Below are positions 18,420 through 27,355 of a DNA stretch of 64,000 bases, in pieces (position 1 is the stretch's first letter; each line of letters begins with the position of its first letter). The stretch is from Sorangium cellulosum. GTDB taxonomy: Bacteria > Myxococcota_A > Polyangia > Polyangiales > Polyangiaceae. The notes beneath the pieces are model-generated. The model was not told where the DNA came from and ran no database searches. It was given only the letters and a program-made list of their open reading frames with translations. The translations under genes were made by a program, and so were the position numbers. Where the stretch lies: the NCBI RefSeq assembly GCF_004135735.1, contig NZ_CP012670.1, positions 3,555,501 through 3,619,500 of the forward strand, written 5' to 3'.

Positions 18420-18511
18420 CGGGGCCGTGATTTCGGAGTGCTCGACCGGTCCTTGAGCCCCGCGCGGTGCGGGGAGCAGCGATGCGCTCGTGCTTCCAGG
18501 GTGGAGATGGG

Positions 18512-19588
18512 ATGACTGCGACTACAACGTTTACTGGGACGGTCCAGCGGAGCGATGTCGTCTCGAGCCTCGGGGGCATGTGCGCTGGGCGCGGGCTCGA
18601 CGCGCTCGCCGCGCGGCTCACGGAGCTCCGGCGCCTGCTCGACGGGGACCTCGGCGACGTCGAGCGCGAGCTCACGAAGGTCGGGCTGGACGGCGACACG
18701 CCGGCGCACCAGAGCGCGCGGCACCTGCTCGGCCTGGGCGGCAAGCGGCTCAGGCCCATCTGCGTCGCGCTCGCCTCCCACATCGGCGGCGGCTTCAACG
18801 CCGCCGCGCGGACCTTCGCGGTCGCCGTCGAGCTCGTCCACAACGCGACGCTGCTCCACGACGACGTGGTCGACCTCGGCGATCGCCGGCGCGGCGCGGA
18901 CGCGGCGCGCGTCATCTACGGCAACGCGGCCTCGATCTTCGGCGGCGACTACCTCTTGCTCGACGCGCTCTGCCGCATCCAGGCGGTGGGCATGCCCGAC
19001 GTGCTCGAGCGGGTGCTCCAGGTGATCAAGGAGATGGTGGTCGCGGAGGCGCTCCAGCTCGCGTCGCGCGGGCGCGTCCGCACGAGCACCAGCGAGTATT
19101 TCCAGATCGTCGACGGCAAGACGGCCTCGCTGTTCCGCTGGGCGATGTTCGCGGGGGCGCGCGCGGGCGGCGTGAGCGAGCCGCTCTGCAAGGCGCTCGA
19201 GAGCTTCGGCACGAGCCTCGGGGTCGCCTTCCAGCTCGTCGACGACGTCCTCGATTTCGCGGGCGATCCGGAGGCGACCGGCAAGGCGCTCCTCACGGAC
19301 CTGCGCGAGGGCAAGATGACGTACCCGCTCCTGCTCGCCATGGAGCGCGACCGCGAGCTCACGCCCGCCCTCGAGGCGCACTGCGCGGCGGAGGACACCG
19401 CCGTCGAGCCCGAGCTCGGCCGGCGCGTCGCGCAGGTCATGGTCGAGAAGCGGGTCGTGGACGACTGCCTGGAGCTCGCGTCCCGGCTCTGCGGGGACGC
19501 GGTGCAGAGCCTCGAGGCGCTCCCGGAGAGCCCGGCCAAGGCGGCGCTGGAGGGGGTCGCGATGTCGACGCCCCGGCGGAGGCGGTGA
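18512..19588 (+). CDS. Polyprenyl diphosphate synthase
   Basis: A 358-residue trans-prenyltransferase building the long isoprenoid diphosphate used as the quinone side chain. Both Asp-rich motifs are present, LLHDDVVD and FQLVDDVLDF, with GGKRLRP at the substrate phosphate site and DGKTASLF/GKALLTDLREGK in the expected order. Chain length cannot be fixed from sequence, but the gene context (MenA follows) suggests a product of seven or more isoprene units. ATG 18512 is preceded by GGAG at five bases; ATGs at 18467 and 18482 are alternatives. It is the first enzyme gene of the operon. Confidence 0.93.
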   Translation: MTATTTFTGTVQRSDVVSSLGGMCAGRGLDALAARLTELRRLLDGDLGDVERELTKVGLDGDTPAHQSARHLLGLGGKRLRPICVALASHIGGGFNAAARTFAVAVELVHNATLLHDDVVDLGDRRRGADAARVIYGNAASIFGGDYLLLDALCRIQAVGMPDVLERVLQVIKEMVVAEALQLASRGRVRTSTSEYFQIVDGKTASLFRWAMFAGARAGGVSEPLCKALESFGTSLGVAFQLVDDVLDFAGDPEATGKALLTDLREGKMTYPLLLAMERDRELTPALEAHCAAEDTAVEPELGRRVAQVMVEKRVVDDCLELASRLCGDAVQSLEALPESPAKAALEGVAMSTPRRRR

Positions 19589-19594
19589 GCGGCG

Positions 19595-19693
19595 ATGATC
19601 ATCTCTCGGAATCACCTCGCGGACGCGGCGGGGGACAGGGCCGGGCTCGCGGGGCGCCCGCGGGCGTCGGCGACGCGCGGAGGCCCTCGATGA
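19595..19693 (+). CDS. Possible 32-residue small ORF ending on the mvaA start
   Basis: ATG at 19595 opens a 32-codon frame (begins MIISRNHLADAAG) that ends in a TGA overlapping the HMG-CoA reductase start (ATGA). The product is Arg/Ala/Gly-rich and resembles nothing known to me. Its ribosome site is weak. It may be a coupling leader or chance. The same arrangement recurs before menA. Confidence 0.25.
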   Translation: MIISRNHLADAAGDRAGLAGRPRASATRGGPR

Positions 19694-20958
19694 GCCAGAA
19701 GGTGTCCAGCCGCATCAGCGGCTTCTACAAGCGGTGCCTCGAGGAGCGGCTCCGCACGATCGAGGCGCTCGGCCTGCTCGACGAGGAGGCGATCGCGCAC
19801 CTCGCGCGCGGCGGCGGGCTGCCGACGGCCGTGGCCGATCGGATGTGCGAGAACGTCATCGCGACGCACGCGCTCCCGCTCGGCGTGGCGCTGAACTTCC
19901 GCGTGAACCAGCGCGACGTGCTGGTGCCCATGGCCGTGGAGGAGCCGAGCGTCATCGCCGCCGCGTCGAACGCGGCGCGCATGGTCCGGCTGTCCGGCGG
20001 CTTCACGGGGGAGGCGGATCCGCCGATCATGACCGCGCAGGTGCAGCTCGACGACGTGCCGGACGTCGAGGAGGCGGCCGCGCGGCTCGCCGCGTCGCGC
20101 GCGAGCCTCCTCGCGGCGGGCGACGCGGCCATCCCGCGGATGGTGGCGCGCGGCGGCGGGTGCCGCGACCTCGAGGTGCGCGTGCTCTCGGCGGAGCTCG
20201 GCGTGCTCGTCGTGCACCTCTACGTCGAGGTCGGCGACGCGATGGGCGCGAACCTGGTCGACACCGTGGCCGAGGCGGTCGCGCCGCTCGTGCAGCGCAT
20301 CACCGGCGGGACGCTCGGCCTGCGGATCCTCTCGAACCTGACCGTCCGCCGGCTCGTCCGGGTCACGGCCTCCGTCTCCGACGACGCGGTGGGCGGCGCC
20401 GAGGTCGCGGTCGGCATCGCGCGGGCGAGCCGCTTCGCGGAGCTCGATCCCTACCGCGCGGCCACGCACAACAAGGGCTTCATGAACGGGCTCGACGCGG
20501 CCGCGGTCGCGCTCGGGCAGGACTTCCGCGCGATCGAGGCGGGCGCGCACGCGTACGCGGCGATGAGCGGGCGCTACCGGCCGATCAGCGCGTGGGAGCG
20601 CGTCCCCGGCGGGCTCGCGGGCCGCGCGGAGCTGCCGCTCGCGGTCGGCACCGTGGGCGGCTCGACCGAGGTGCACGCCGGCGTGCGCGCCGCGCTGCAG
20701 CTCGTCGGGGCGAGGAGCGCGCGCGAGCTCGCCGTGGTGCTGGCCTCCGTCGGGCTCGCGTCGAACCTCGCGGCGCTGCGCGCGCTCGCGAGCGAGGGCA
20801 TCCAGCGGGGCCACATGCGGCTGCACGAGCGCAAGCGCGCGCTCTCGGCCGCGGCGAGCGACGAGGCGGCGGCGCCCTCGTCGGGCGAGGGCAAGCGGTT
20901 CGCGCCGGAGCGGGGCGAGCTGCCCCGCGCGGCGCAGCAGGCGGAGGGCGGGACATGA
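19690..20958 (+). CDS. mvaA: Class II hydroxymethylglutaryl-CoA reductase
   Basis: A 422-residue soluble HMG-CoA reductase interconverting HMG-CoA and mevalonate, the committed step of the mevalonate route. Class II features: no membrane domain, MCENVIATHALPLGVALNF (catalytic Glu region), GDAMGANLVDT (catalytic Asp), ATHNKGFMNG (catalytic Lys), GTVGGSTEVH, and the C-terminal flap EGIQRGHMRLHER with the catalytic His. The last 40 residues are a disordered extension. The ATGA overlap with ubiE and its place between polyprenyl synthase and methyltransferase genes suggest a biosynthetic rather than mevalonate-degrading role. Confidence 0.95.
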   Translation: MSQKVSSRISGFYKRCLEERLRTIEALGLLDEEAIAHLARGGGLPTAVADRMCENVIATHALPLGVALNFRVNQRDVLVPMAVEEPSVIAAASNAARMVRLSGGFTGEADPPIMTAQVQLDDVPDVEEAAARLAASRASLLAAGDAAIPRMVARGGGCRDLEVRVLSAELGVLVVHLYVEVGDAMGANLVDTVAEAVAPLVQRITGGTLGLRILSNLTVRRLVRVTASVSDDAVGGAEVAVGIARASRFAELDPYRAATHNKGFMNGLDAAAVALGQDFRAIEAGAHAYAAMSGRYRPISAWERVPGGLAGRAELPLAVGTVGGSTEVHAGVRAALQLVGARSARELAVVLASVGLASNLAALRALASEGIQRGHMRLHERKRALSAAASDEAAAPSSGEGKRFAPERGELPRAAQQAEGGT

Positions 20959-21686
20959 GCCAGACCGGGCACGAAGGCGCGCCGCGCGAGGGGCGCCGCG
21001 CCGGCAGCGGCGAGATGTTCGACGGCATCGCCGAGCGCTACGACCTCTTGAACCGGATCCTCTCGCTGGGGCTCGATCAGGGCTGGCGCCGGCGCGCCGT
21101 GCGCGCGCTCGAGCTCTCGCCCGGCGCGACGGTGCTCGACCTGGCGACCGGCACGGGCGACCTGGCGATCGCGATCGCGCGGGCGCACGACGTGCGGGTC
21201 ATCGGCGTCGACCCGTCGCAGGGGATGCTCGCCGTCGGCCGACGCAAGGTCGAGGCCGCGGGGCTCGCGGGGCGGATCGCGCTCGAGGTCGGCGACGCGG
21301 AGCAGCTCGGGCTCGGCGACGCGAGCGTCGACGCGATCTCGATGGCCTTCGGGATCCGCAACGTGCCGGATCGCGATCGGGCGCTCCGGGAGATGGCGCG
21401 CGTCGCGCGGCCCGGCGGGCGTATCGCGATCCTCGAGCTCAGCGAGCCGCGCGGGGGCCTCATGGGCAAGCTCGCGGGCTTCCACGTCCACACGCTCGTG
21501 CCCTTCGTGGGCGGCGCGATCTCCGGGAGAGACGAGTACCGGTACCTGCAGGAGTCGATCGCGAGGTTCCCGCCGCCGGACGAGTTCGCCGAGCGGATGC
21601 GCGGGGCGGGGCTCCGCGTGCTCCGCGTGGAGCCGCTGACGCTGGGCGCCGTGTGCCTGTTCGTCGCGACGCCCGAGGGGGCCTGA
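20955..21686 (+). CDS. menG: Demethylmenaquinone methyltransferase (MenG/UbiE)
   Basis: A 243-residue SAM-dependent C-methyltransferase for the last step of menaquinone synthesis. Family blocks are FDGIAERYDLLNRILSLGLD, the SAM loop DLATGTGDLA, AFGIRNVPDRDRAL and GRIAILELSEP. It overlaps the HMG-CoA reductase gene by four bases (ATGA), so the two are probably translationally coupled. Ubiquinone genes are absent around it and MenD, MenA, MenC and MenE follow, so the menaquinone role is favoured. The first 20 residues are a polar, probably disordered extension. Confidence 0.95.
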   Translation: MSQTGHEGAPREGRRAGSGEMFDGIAERYDLLNRILSLGLDQGWRRRAVRALELSPGATVLDLATGTGDLAIAIARAHDVRVIGVDPSQGMLAVGRRKVEAAGLAGRIALEVGDAEQLGLGDASVDAISMAFGIRNVPDRDRALREMARVARPGGRIAILELSEPRGGLMGKLAGFHVHTLVPFVGGAISGRDEYRYLQESIARFPPPDEFAERMRGAGLRVLRVEPLTLGAVCLFVATPEGA

Positions 21687-21719
21687 CGTGCCGGCGCGCC
21701 GTGGGCTCGGGAGGCCTCG

Positions 21720-23561
21720 GTGAGCGGATCGAACCTCCACTCCGCCTGGGCTCGGCTGTTCGTGCGCGCGCTCGCGCAGGCCGGGGTAGAGGACGTGGTC
21801 CTCTGCCCGGGATCGCGCTCCACGCCGCTCGCGATCGCGGCGGTGGAGAGCGGCGAGGTGCGCTGCCACGCCGTCGTCGACGAGCGCGCCGCGGCGTTCT
21901 TCGCGCTCGGGCAGGCGCGCGTCACGGGGCGGCCGAGCGTCTTCCTCTGCACCTCCGGCACGGCGTGCGCCCACGCGCTGCCGGCGATCATCGAGGCGCA
22001 CCAGAGCTTCACCCCCTTCATCGCGATCACGGCCGATCGCCCCTGGGAGCTCGCCGACGCCGCGGCCTCGCAGACCATCGATCAGACCAAGCTCTTCGGC
22101 GCGCACGTCCGCCACTTCGCCGAGCTCGGCCTGCCGGACCCGTCGCCGCTCGCGATGCGCGCCGCGGCGCGCATCGCGGCCCAGGCGGTCGCGGTGGCGC
22201 TCTCGCCGACGCCGGGGCCGGTCCACGTCAACGCGCGCTTCCGCAAGCCGCTCGAGCCGGTCGACGTGCCAGCGAGCGAGCCGTGGCACGCCGAGTGGGA
22301 GGCGCTGATGCGGCGGGGCGGCCCGCGGGTCGTGGCGGCCCGCGCCGGGGTCGACGCGCGCGCGATCGACGAGATCGCCGCGCGCTGCGCGCGCGCCGAG
22401 CGAGGCCTCATCGTCTGCGGCCCCGCCCCGAGCCGCGAGGACGACGCCCGCGCGCGGCGCGCGGTGATCGCGCTGGCGCGGGCGACCGGCTTCCCTGTGC
22501 TCGCCGAGGGCACGAGCCAGATCTATTTCGGCGGCCTCGCGGAGCGCGTCGTGATGCCGGCCTCGTTCGACGCTTTCCTGCGGGCGCCGGAGTTCCGCGC
22601 GGCGAGCGCGCCCGATCTCCTCCTCGAGCTCGGCGCCCCGCCGACCTCGGCCGGGTACGCGACCTACATCGCCGAGCACGCGAGCTGCCGCCGGATCGTC
22701 GTGTCCCCGCACGGCTGGAACGATCCGACCAGCGCCGCGGCCGCCCTCGTCATGGCCGAGCCCGCGGACGTGTGCGAGGCGCTCGCGGCCCGGCTCGCCG
22801 GGGCGGCGCTCGACCTCGGGCGCGCCCGGGCGGACTGGGCCGCGGCGTTCGCGCGCGCCGGGGAGATCGCGGGCTCGCTCGCGGCGCGCGCGTGCGCCGG
22901 CGGAGCGCTCACGGAGGGCGCCGTCGCCAGGGCGGTCGCCGGCGCGTGCCCGGAGGGCTCGCTGCTCGCGATCGGCAACAGCATGCCCGTGCGCGATCTC
23001 GACACGTACTGCCCGCCGTCGACCCGCGCGCTGCGCGTCCTGCACCAGCGCGGGGCGAGCGGGATCGACGGCCTGGTGTCGGCGGCGGCCGGCGCCAGCG
23101 CCGCCGCGGCCGCGCCGCTCACGCTGCTGCTCGGCGATCTCAGCCTGCTGCACGACCTGACCGGCCTGCTCCTCGCCGCGAGGGCCGGGGCCAGCGGGGC
23201 GCCGCTCGTCGTCGTGGTGGTCCAGAACGACGGCGGCCGCATCTTCGAGCACCTCCCCATCGCCAGGCGCGGCGCCGAGCTGCTCGATCGGTGCTTCACC
23301 ATGCCGCAGCACCTCGACTTCGCGCCCGCCGCGGCGATGTTCGGGCTCGCCTACGAGCGCGCCGACACGAGGGGAGGGCTCGACGGCGCCCTCGCCGCGG
23401 CGCACAGTCGGCCCGGCGCGACGCTGATCGAGGCGGTCGTGCCGCCCCACGACGGCGCCGCCCGCGCGGCGCGGCTCTGGTCCGATGTCCGCCGCGAGAT
23501 CGCCGCCCTGAGCGGCGCGCCGCCAGGGGAGGGGACGGCGGCCGAGCTCCCGTCCCCATGA
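21720..23561 (+). CDS. menD: SEPHCHC synthase MenD (ThDP-dependent)
   Basis: A 613-residue enzyme adding the succinic semialdehyde unit from 2-oxoglutarate to isochorismate. The N-terminal half has LCPGSRSTPLAIA, DERAAAFFALGQAR and TSGTACAHALPAI around the cofactor site, with ITADRPWELADAAASQTIDQ typical of MenD. The C-terminal ThDP-binding domain has LLLGDLSLLHDLTGL and VVQNDGGRIFEHLP. The start is GTG at 21720, set by GGGAGG five bases upstream. It lies 33 bp after menG. Confidence 0.96.
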   Translation: MSGSNLHSAWARLFVRALAQAGVEDVVLCPGSRSTPLAIAAVESGEVRCHAVVDERAAAFFALGQARVTGRPSVFLCTSGTACAHALPAIIEAHQSFTPFIAITADRPWELADAAASQTIDQTKLFGAHVRHFAELGLPDPSPLAMRAAARIAAQAVAVALSPTPGPVHVNARFRKPLEPVDVPASEPWHAEWEALMRRGGPRVVAARAGVDARAIDEIAARCARAERGLIVCGPAPSREDDARARRAVIALARATGFPVLAEGTSQIYFGGLAERVVMPASFDAFLRAPEFRAASAPDLLLELGAPPTSAGYATYIAEHASCRRIVVSPHGWNDPTSAAAALVMAEPADVCEALAARLAGAALDLGRARADWAAAFARAGEIAGSLAARACAGGALTEGAVARAVAGACPEGSLLAIGNSMPVRDLDTYCPPSTRALRVLHQRGASGIDGLVSAAAGASAAAAAPLTLLLGDLSLLHDLTGLLLAARAGASGAPLVVVVVQNDGGRIFEHLPIARRGAELLDRCFTMPQHLDFAPAAAMFGLAYERADTRGGLDGALAAAHSRPGATLIEAVVPPHDGAARAARLWSDVRREIAALSGAPPGEGTAAELPSP

Positions 23562-23607
23562 GCCGCGCGCGCGCCGAGGACTCCGAGCTTCGGGAGAGGG
23601 ATCCAAG

Positions 23608-23751
23608 ATGATGAGCCAGAGCAACGCGAGCAGAAGTTCCGGGACCGACGGCGTCGCGCGCGGGGCGTCCCACGGGCGCGCCGCGCGCTCCGGGCGCGAT
23701 CGCGCCGCCGCGGGCGCGCGCCGCGCCCGGGAGCAGGGGCGGGGATCATGA
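23608..23751 (+). CDS. Possible 47-residue small ORF ending on the menA start
   Basis: ATGATG at 23608, with GGGAGAGG about seven bases upstream, opens a 47-codon frame that ends in a TGA overlapping the menA start (ATGA). The product (MMSQSNASRSSG..., then Arg/Ala-rich) has no recognisable fold. It fills the only sizeable gap in the operon. The good ribosome site argues that it is translated. It could be a coupling leader or the stump of a lost gene such as menB, for which I see no homology. Confidence 0.4.
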   Translation: MMSQSNASRSSGTDGVARGASHGRAARSGRDRAAAGARRAREQGRGS

Positions 23752-24689
23752 GCGCGACCGCGACCTCGGGGACGCCGGCCGCCGCGACGGCGGCAGCGGA
23801 GGGCGTGCGACCCGGCTCGTTCCGCGCGTGGGTCCTCGCCTGTCGCCCGGCGACGCTCACCGCGGCGCTGGCGCCGGTGATGGTCGGGACGGCGGTCGCG
23901 TACGCCCTCGGCGCGATGCGGATCGGCCCGGCGCTCTCGGCGCTCGCGGGCGCGATGCTCATCCAGATCGCCACGAACCTCGCGAACGACGTCTTCGATC
24001 ACGAGAAGGGCGCCGACACGCACGAGCGGCTCGGTCCCACGCGCGTCGTGCAGTCAGGGCTGCTCACGCCGCGGCAGGTGCGCCTCGGGCTCCTCGCCAC
24101 GATCGCCCTCGCGCTGCCGTTCGGGGTTCACCTCGCGCTCGTCGGAGGCTGGCCGATCGTCGTGATCGGCGTCGTCTCGATCCTCGCCGGCGTCGCGTAC
24201 ACCGGCGGCCCGTACCCGCTCGGCTACCACGGCCTCGGCGACGTCTTCGTGTTCGTGTTCTTCGGCCTCGTCGCCGTCTGCGGGACGGCGTTCGTCCAGC
24301 TCGGCTCGGTCCCGCCCCTCGCGTGGGTGGCGGCCGTGCCCGTCGGCGCGCTCGCCACCGCGGTGCTCGTCGTGAACAACGTCCGCGATCGCGACACGGA
24401 CGTCGTCGCCGGCAAGCGCACGCTCGCCGTCCGCTTCGGCCGCCGGGCGGGCGTCATCGAGTACGCGATGCTGCTCGCGGTCGCCTACGCCGTGCCCATC
24501 GCGCTCGCCGTCGGCGACGGCCGGCGGTGGGCGCTCCTCGTGCTCGCGACGTTCCCGCGCGCCCTGCGCCTGCTCCGGGTGCTCGCGACGACCGACGGCC
24601 GGCCGCTCAACGACTGCCTCGCCGGGACGGCGAAGCTCCTGCTCGCCCACGCGCTGCTGTTCTCGCTGGGCCTCGCCGCAGAGCCGTAG
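23748..24689 (+). CDS. menA: 1,4-dihydroxy-2-naphthoate polyprenyltransferase MenA
   Basis: A 313-residue UbiA-family integral membrane enzyme attaching the polyprenyl chain to dihydroxynaphthoate. The two Asp-rich motifs are present: NLANDVFDHEKGAD and NNVRDRDTDVVAGKRTLAVR. About eight hydrophobic segments are spread along the chain. The N-terminal 25 residues are polar and Ala/Thr-rich. It should use the product of the polyprenyl synthase at the head of the operon and pass demethylmenaquinone to MenG. It is followed by menC after 5 bp. Confidence 0.95.
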   Translation: MSATATSGTPAAATAAAEGVRPGSFRAWVLACRPATLTAALAPVMVGTAVAYALGAMRIGPALSALAGAMLIQIATNLANDVFDHEKGADTHERLGPTRVVQSGLLTPRQVRLGLLATIALALPFGVHLALVGGWPIVVIGVVSILAGVAYTGGPYPLGYHGLGDVFVFVFFGLVAVCGTAFVQLGSVPPLAWVAAVPVGALATAVLVVNNVRDRDTDVVAGKRTLAVRFGRRAGVIEYAMLLAVAYAVPIALAVGDGRRWALLVLATFPRALRLLRVLATTDGRPLNDCLAGTAKLLLAHALLFSLGLAAEP

Positions 24690-24694
24690 GGATC

Positions 24695-25780
24695 ATGCGC
24701 GTCGTCGCCGCCCGCATCGAGCGATTCGACCTGGAGGACGCGCGCCGCGGCCTCGTGCTGTCGCTCACCGACGAGGAGGGGCTCGTCGGCCTCGGCGAGG
24801 CCACGCCGCTCCCCGGCTTCTCCCCCGACTCCGCCGACGCCGACGAGGGCGCGCTCGTCGCGCTGCCCGGCGCGCTCGGCCCGATCGAGCTCCCCTTCGC
24901 CGCGCCGCCCGCCGGCGCGGCGAAGGGGGCGGCGGCGTTCGCGACCCTGCGCGCGCTCGCGCCGATGTCCCCGCGGCTGCGCGGCCTCCCGGCGGCGCGC
25001 TTCGCCCTCGAGACGGCGCTGCTCGACCTGATCGGCCAGCGCCTCGGCCTCCCGCTGTCCGCGAGCCTCGGCGGACACCGGCGGTACGCCGAGGTCCCGG
25101 TCAACGGGCTGCTCACCACCTCGACCGCGCTCCCCGAGATGCTCGCCCGCGCCGGCGCCCTCGCCGCGCGCGGCGTCCGCGCCATCAAGGTGAAGCTGCG
25201 CTCGCGCGGCGAGGAGGGCTTCGCGCGCGATCTACAGGCGCTGCGCGCGCTGCGGCGGGAGCACCCGGACGTCGAGCTCCGGCTCGACGCGAACGCGGCC
25301 TGGTCGCTCGGGGACGTGCCCCGCCGGCTCGGTGACCTCGCGCCGCTCCGACCCCGCTTCGTCGAGCAGCCGGTCGCGCCGGAGCTCCTTCACCACCTCG
25401 GCGCGTGCGAGGTCCCGTGGGCGGCCGACGAGTCGCTCGCGCTCGAGGGGATGCCGGAGCGCCTGCTCGAGGCGGGAGGGTGCGCCGCGTTCATCCTGAA
25501 GCCCGCGATGCTCGGCCTGCTGCGCGCGCACGAGCTCGGCCGCAGGGCGCAGGCGCGCGGCATCGACGCCGTGGTGACGCACCTCTTCGACGGCCCCATC
25601 GCGCTCGCCGCCGCGTGCGAGCTCGCCCTCGCGCTGCCGCGCCCGCCGCTCGCGTGCGGCCTCGACGCGCACGCCGGCCTCGCGGCGTGGCCCGAGGTCT
25701 CGATCCCGCAGCTCCTCCGGGGCGGCCGCGTCGCGGCGAGCGGCCAGCCCGGCCTCGGGATCCGGTCATGGACGGGCTGA
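24695..25780 (+). CDS. menC: o-Succinylbenzoate synthase MenC
   Basis: A 361-residue enolase-superfamily dehydratase acting on SHCHC to give o-succinylbenzoate. The barrel residues are in place: AIKVKLRSRG (catalytic Lys pair), LRLDANAAW (metal Asp), RFVEQPV (metal Glu), WAADESLAL (metal Asp/Glu) and FILKPAMLG (second catalytic Lys). The relatives are dipeptide epimerases and N-acylamino acid racemases; the position between menA and menE makes MenC the better call. Its 3' end overlaps menE by 13 bp. Confidence 0.93.
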   Translation: MRVVAARIERFDLEDARRGLVLSLTDEEGLVGLGEATPLPGFSPDSADADEGALVALPGALGPIELPFAAPPAGAAKGAAAFATLRALAPMSPRLRGLPAARFALETALLDLIGQRLGLPLSASLGGHRRYAEVPVNGLLTTSTALPEMLARAGALAARGVRAIKVKLRSRGEEGFARDLQALRALRREHPDVELRLDANAAWSLGDVPRRLGDLAPLRPRFVEQPVAPELLHHLGACEVPWAADESLALEGMPERLLEAGGCAAFILKPAMLGLLRAHELGRRAQARGIDAVVTHLFDGPIALAAACELALALPRPPLACGLDAHAGLAAWPEVSIPQLLRGGRVAASGQPGLGIRSWTG

Positions 25781-27312
25781 GCCTCCTCGACGCCGCGCGC
25801 GATCCGGCGACCGCCGCGCGGACGGCGCTGGTCCACGGCGGCGCCGAGGCGGACGCGCCGCGCGCGATCGACGTCCCCGGCCTCGGCGTCCGCCCCGGCG
25901 AGGCGCTCCGCTTCGGCGACCTCGCGTCCGAGGTCGCCGCCGTGCGCGCGCGCCTCGCCGGCGCGGGGGTGGGTCAGGGCGCTCGCGTGGCGCTCGTCGC
26001 CCCGAACGCGCTCGGGACCGTGCTCGTCCTCCACGCCTTGCTCGCGCTCGGCGCCGTCCTCGTCCCGATCCACCCGCGGCTCACGGCCGGCGAGGCGCGC
26101 GCCCTGCTCGACGACGCCCGGCCCGACCTCGTGCTGCGCGAGCCCGACCTCGCCGCCCTGCTCGACGAGGTCGCGCGTGGCCTCGCCGCGCCGAGCGCCG
26201 AGGGCGCGGCCGGCGGCCGGTCGCCGGACCCGTCCGGCGATCTCGCGATCGTGTACACGTCGGGGACCACGGGGCGGCCCAAGGGCGCGGTGCTCCCGCG
26301 CCGGGCGTTCGTCGCCGCCGCCGAGGGGAGCGCGGCGAACCTGGGCGTGCGCGACGACGATCGCTGGCTGCTCTGCATGCCGCTCTGCCACGTCGGGGGC
26401 CTCTCGATCGTGACGCGGTGCCTGCTCGCGCGGCGCGCGGTCATCCTGGCGCCCCGCTTCGAGCCCGCGTCGGTGCTCGCGTCGATCGTCCGCGACCGCG
26501 CGACGCTGCTCTCGGTCGTGCCGACGATGCTGCTCGCGCTGCTCGAGGCCGATCGCGACAACGTCCTCGCCCGGCTCCGCGCGGTCCTCGTCGGCGGCGC
26601 GGGCGCCCCGGCGCGGGCGCTCGACGAGTGCGCGCGCCGCGGCGTCCCCGCGCTCACCACGTACGGCCTCACCGAGGCGTGCTCGCAGGTCACCGTCCAG
26701 CGCCCGCGCGACCCGCGCACCCGCGAGCCGGGCTCCGGCGCGCCGATCGCCGGCGTCGGGCTGCGGATCGCGGGCGCCGGCGCGGACGGCGTGGGCCGCA
26801 TCGAGATCCGCGGCCCCGTGCTGTTCCGCGGCTACTACCGCGGCCCCGGGCGCGACCCGGAGCTCGCGATCGACGGCGACGGCTGGTTCAGCACCGGGGA
26901 TCTCGGCGCGCTCGACGCCGCCGGGCGGCTGCACGTCGCGTCGCGCCGGACCGATCTCATCGTGACCGGCGGCGAGAACGTCTACCCCGCCGAGGTGGAG
27001 CAGGTGCTGGAGTCCTGCGCGGGCGTCGCGGGCGCGGTGGTGTTCGGCGTGCCGGACGAGCGCTGGGGTCACGTGGTCGCGGCCGCGATCGTCCCCGACC
27101 AGGCCGCGCCGCCCGATCCGGGCGGCGCCTCGCTCTCGCCCGCGCTGGCCTCGGAGCTCGCGGCCGCCGTCGCGGCGCGGCTCGCCCCCCACAAGCGTCC
27201 CCGGCGCCTCTGCGCCGTCGCGGCGCTCCCGCTCACGGCCGCGGGCAAGCTCGATCGGGCCGGCGCGGCGGCGCGGTTCGCGGCCGCGCTCGCGCCGCTC
27301 CCGGCGCCCTAG
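25768..27312 (+). CDS. menE: o-Succinylbenzoate-CoA ligase MenE
   Basis: A 514-residue ANL-family adenylating ligase activating o-succinylbenzoate with ATP and CoA. Motifs: VYTSGTTGRPKGAVLPRR (P-loop), TTYGLTEACSQV, STGDLGALDAAGRLHVASRR and ITGG-type hinge VTGGENVYPAEVEQV, with the C-terminal catalytic Lys in LTAAGKLDR. The start lies inside menC, so the pair is translationally coupled. It is the last plus-strand gene of the operon, convergent with the thioesterase gene 43 bp on. Confidence 0.93.
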   Translation: MDGLSLLDAARDPATAARTALVHGGAEADAPRAIDVPGLGVRPGEALRFGDLASEVAAVRARLAGAGVGQGARVALVAPNALGTVLVLHALLALGAVLVPIHPRLTAGEARALLDDARPDLVLREPDLAALLDEVARGLAAPSAEGAAGGRSPDPSGDLAIVYTSGTTGRPKGAVLPRRAFVAAAEGSAANLGVRDDDRWLLCMPLCHVGGLSIVTRCLLARRAVILAPRFEPASVLASIVRDRATLLSVVPTMLLALLEADRDNVLARLRAVLVGGAGAPARALDECARRGVPALTTYGLTEACSQVTVQRPRDPRTREPGSGAPIAGVGLRIAGAGADGVGRIEIRGPVLFRGYYRGPGRDPELAIDGDGWFSTGDLGALDAAGRLHVASRRTDLIVTGGENVYPAEVEQVLESCAGVAGAVVFGVPDERWGHVVAAAIVPDQAAPPDPGGASLSPALASELAAAVAARLAPHKRPRRLCAVAALPLTAAGKLDRAGAAARFAAALAPLPAP

Positions 27313-27355
27313 GCGCGCCCGCGGTCCCGGGAGGCGTGGGCGGGCCGCCGCCTGG

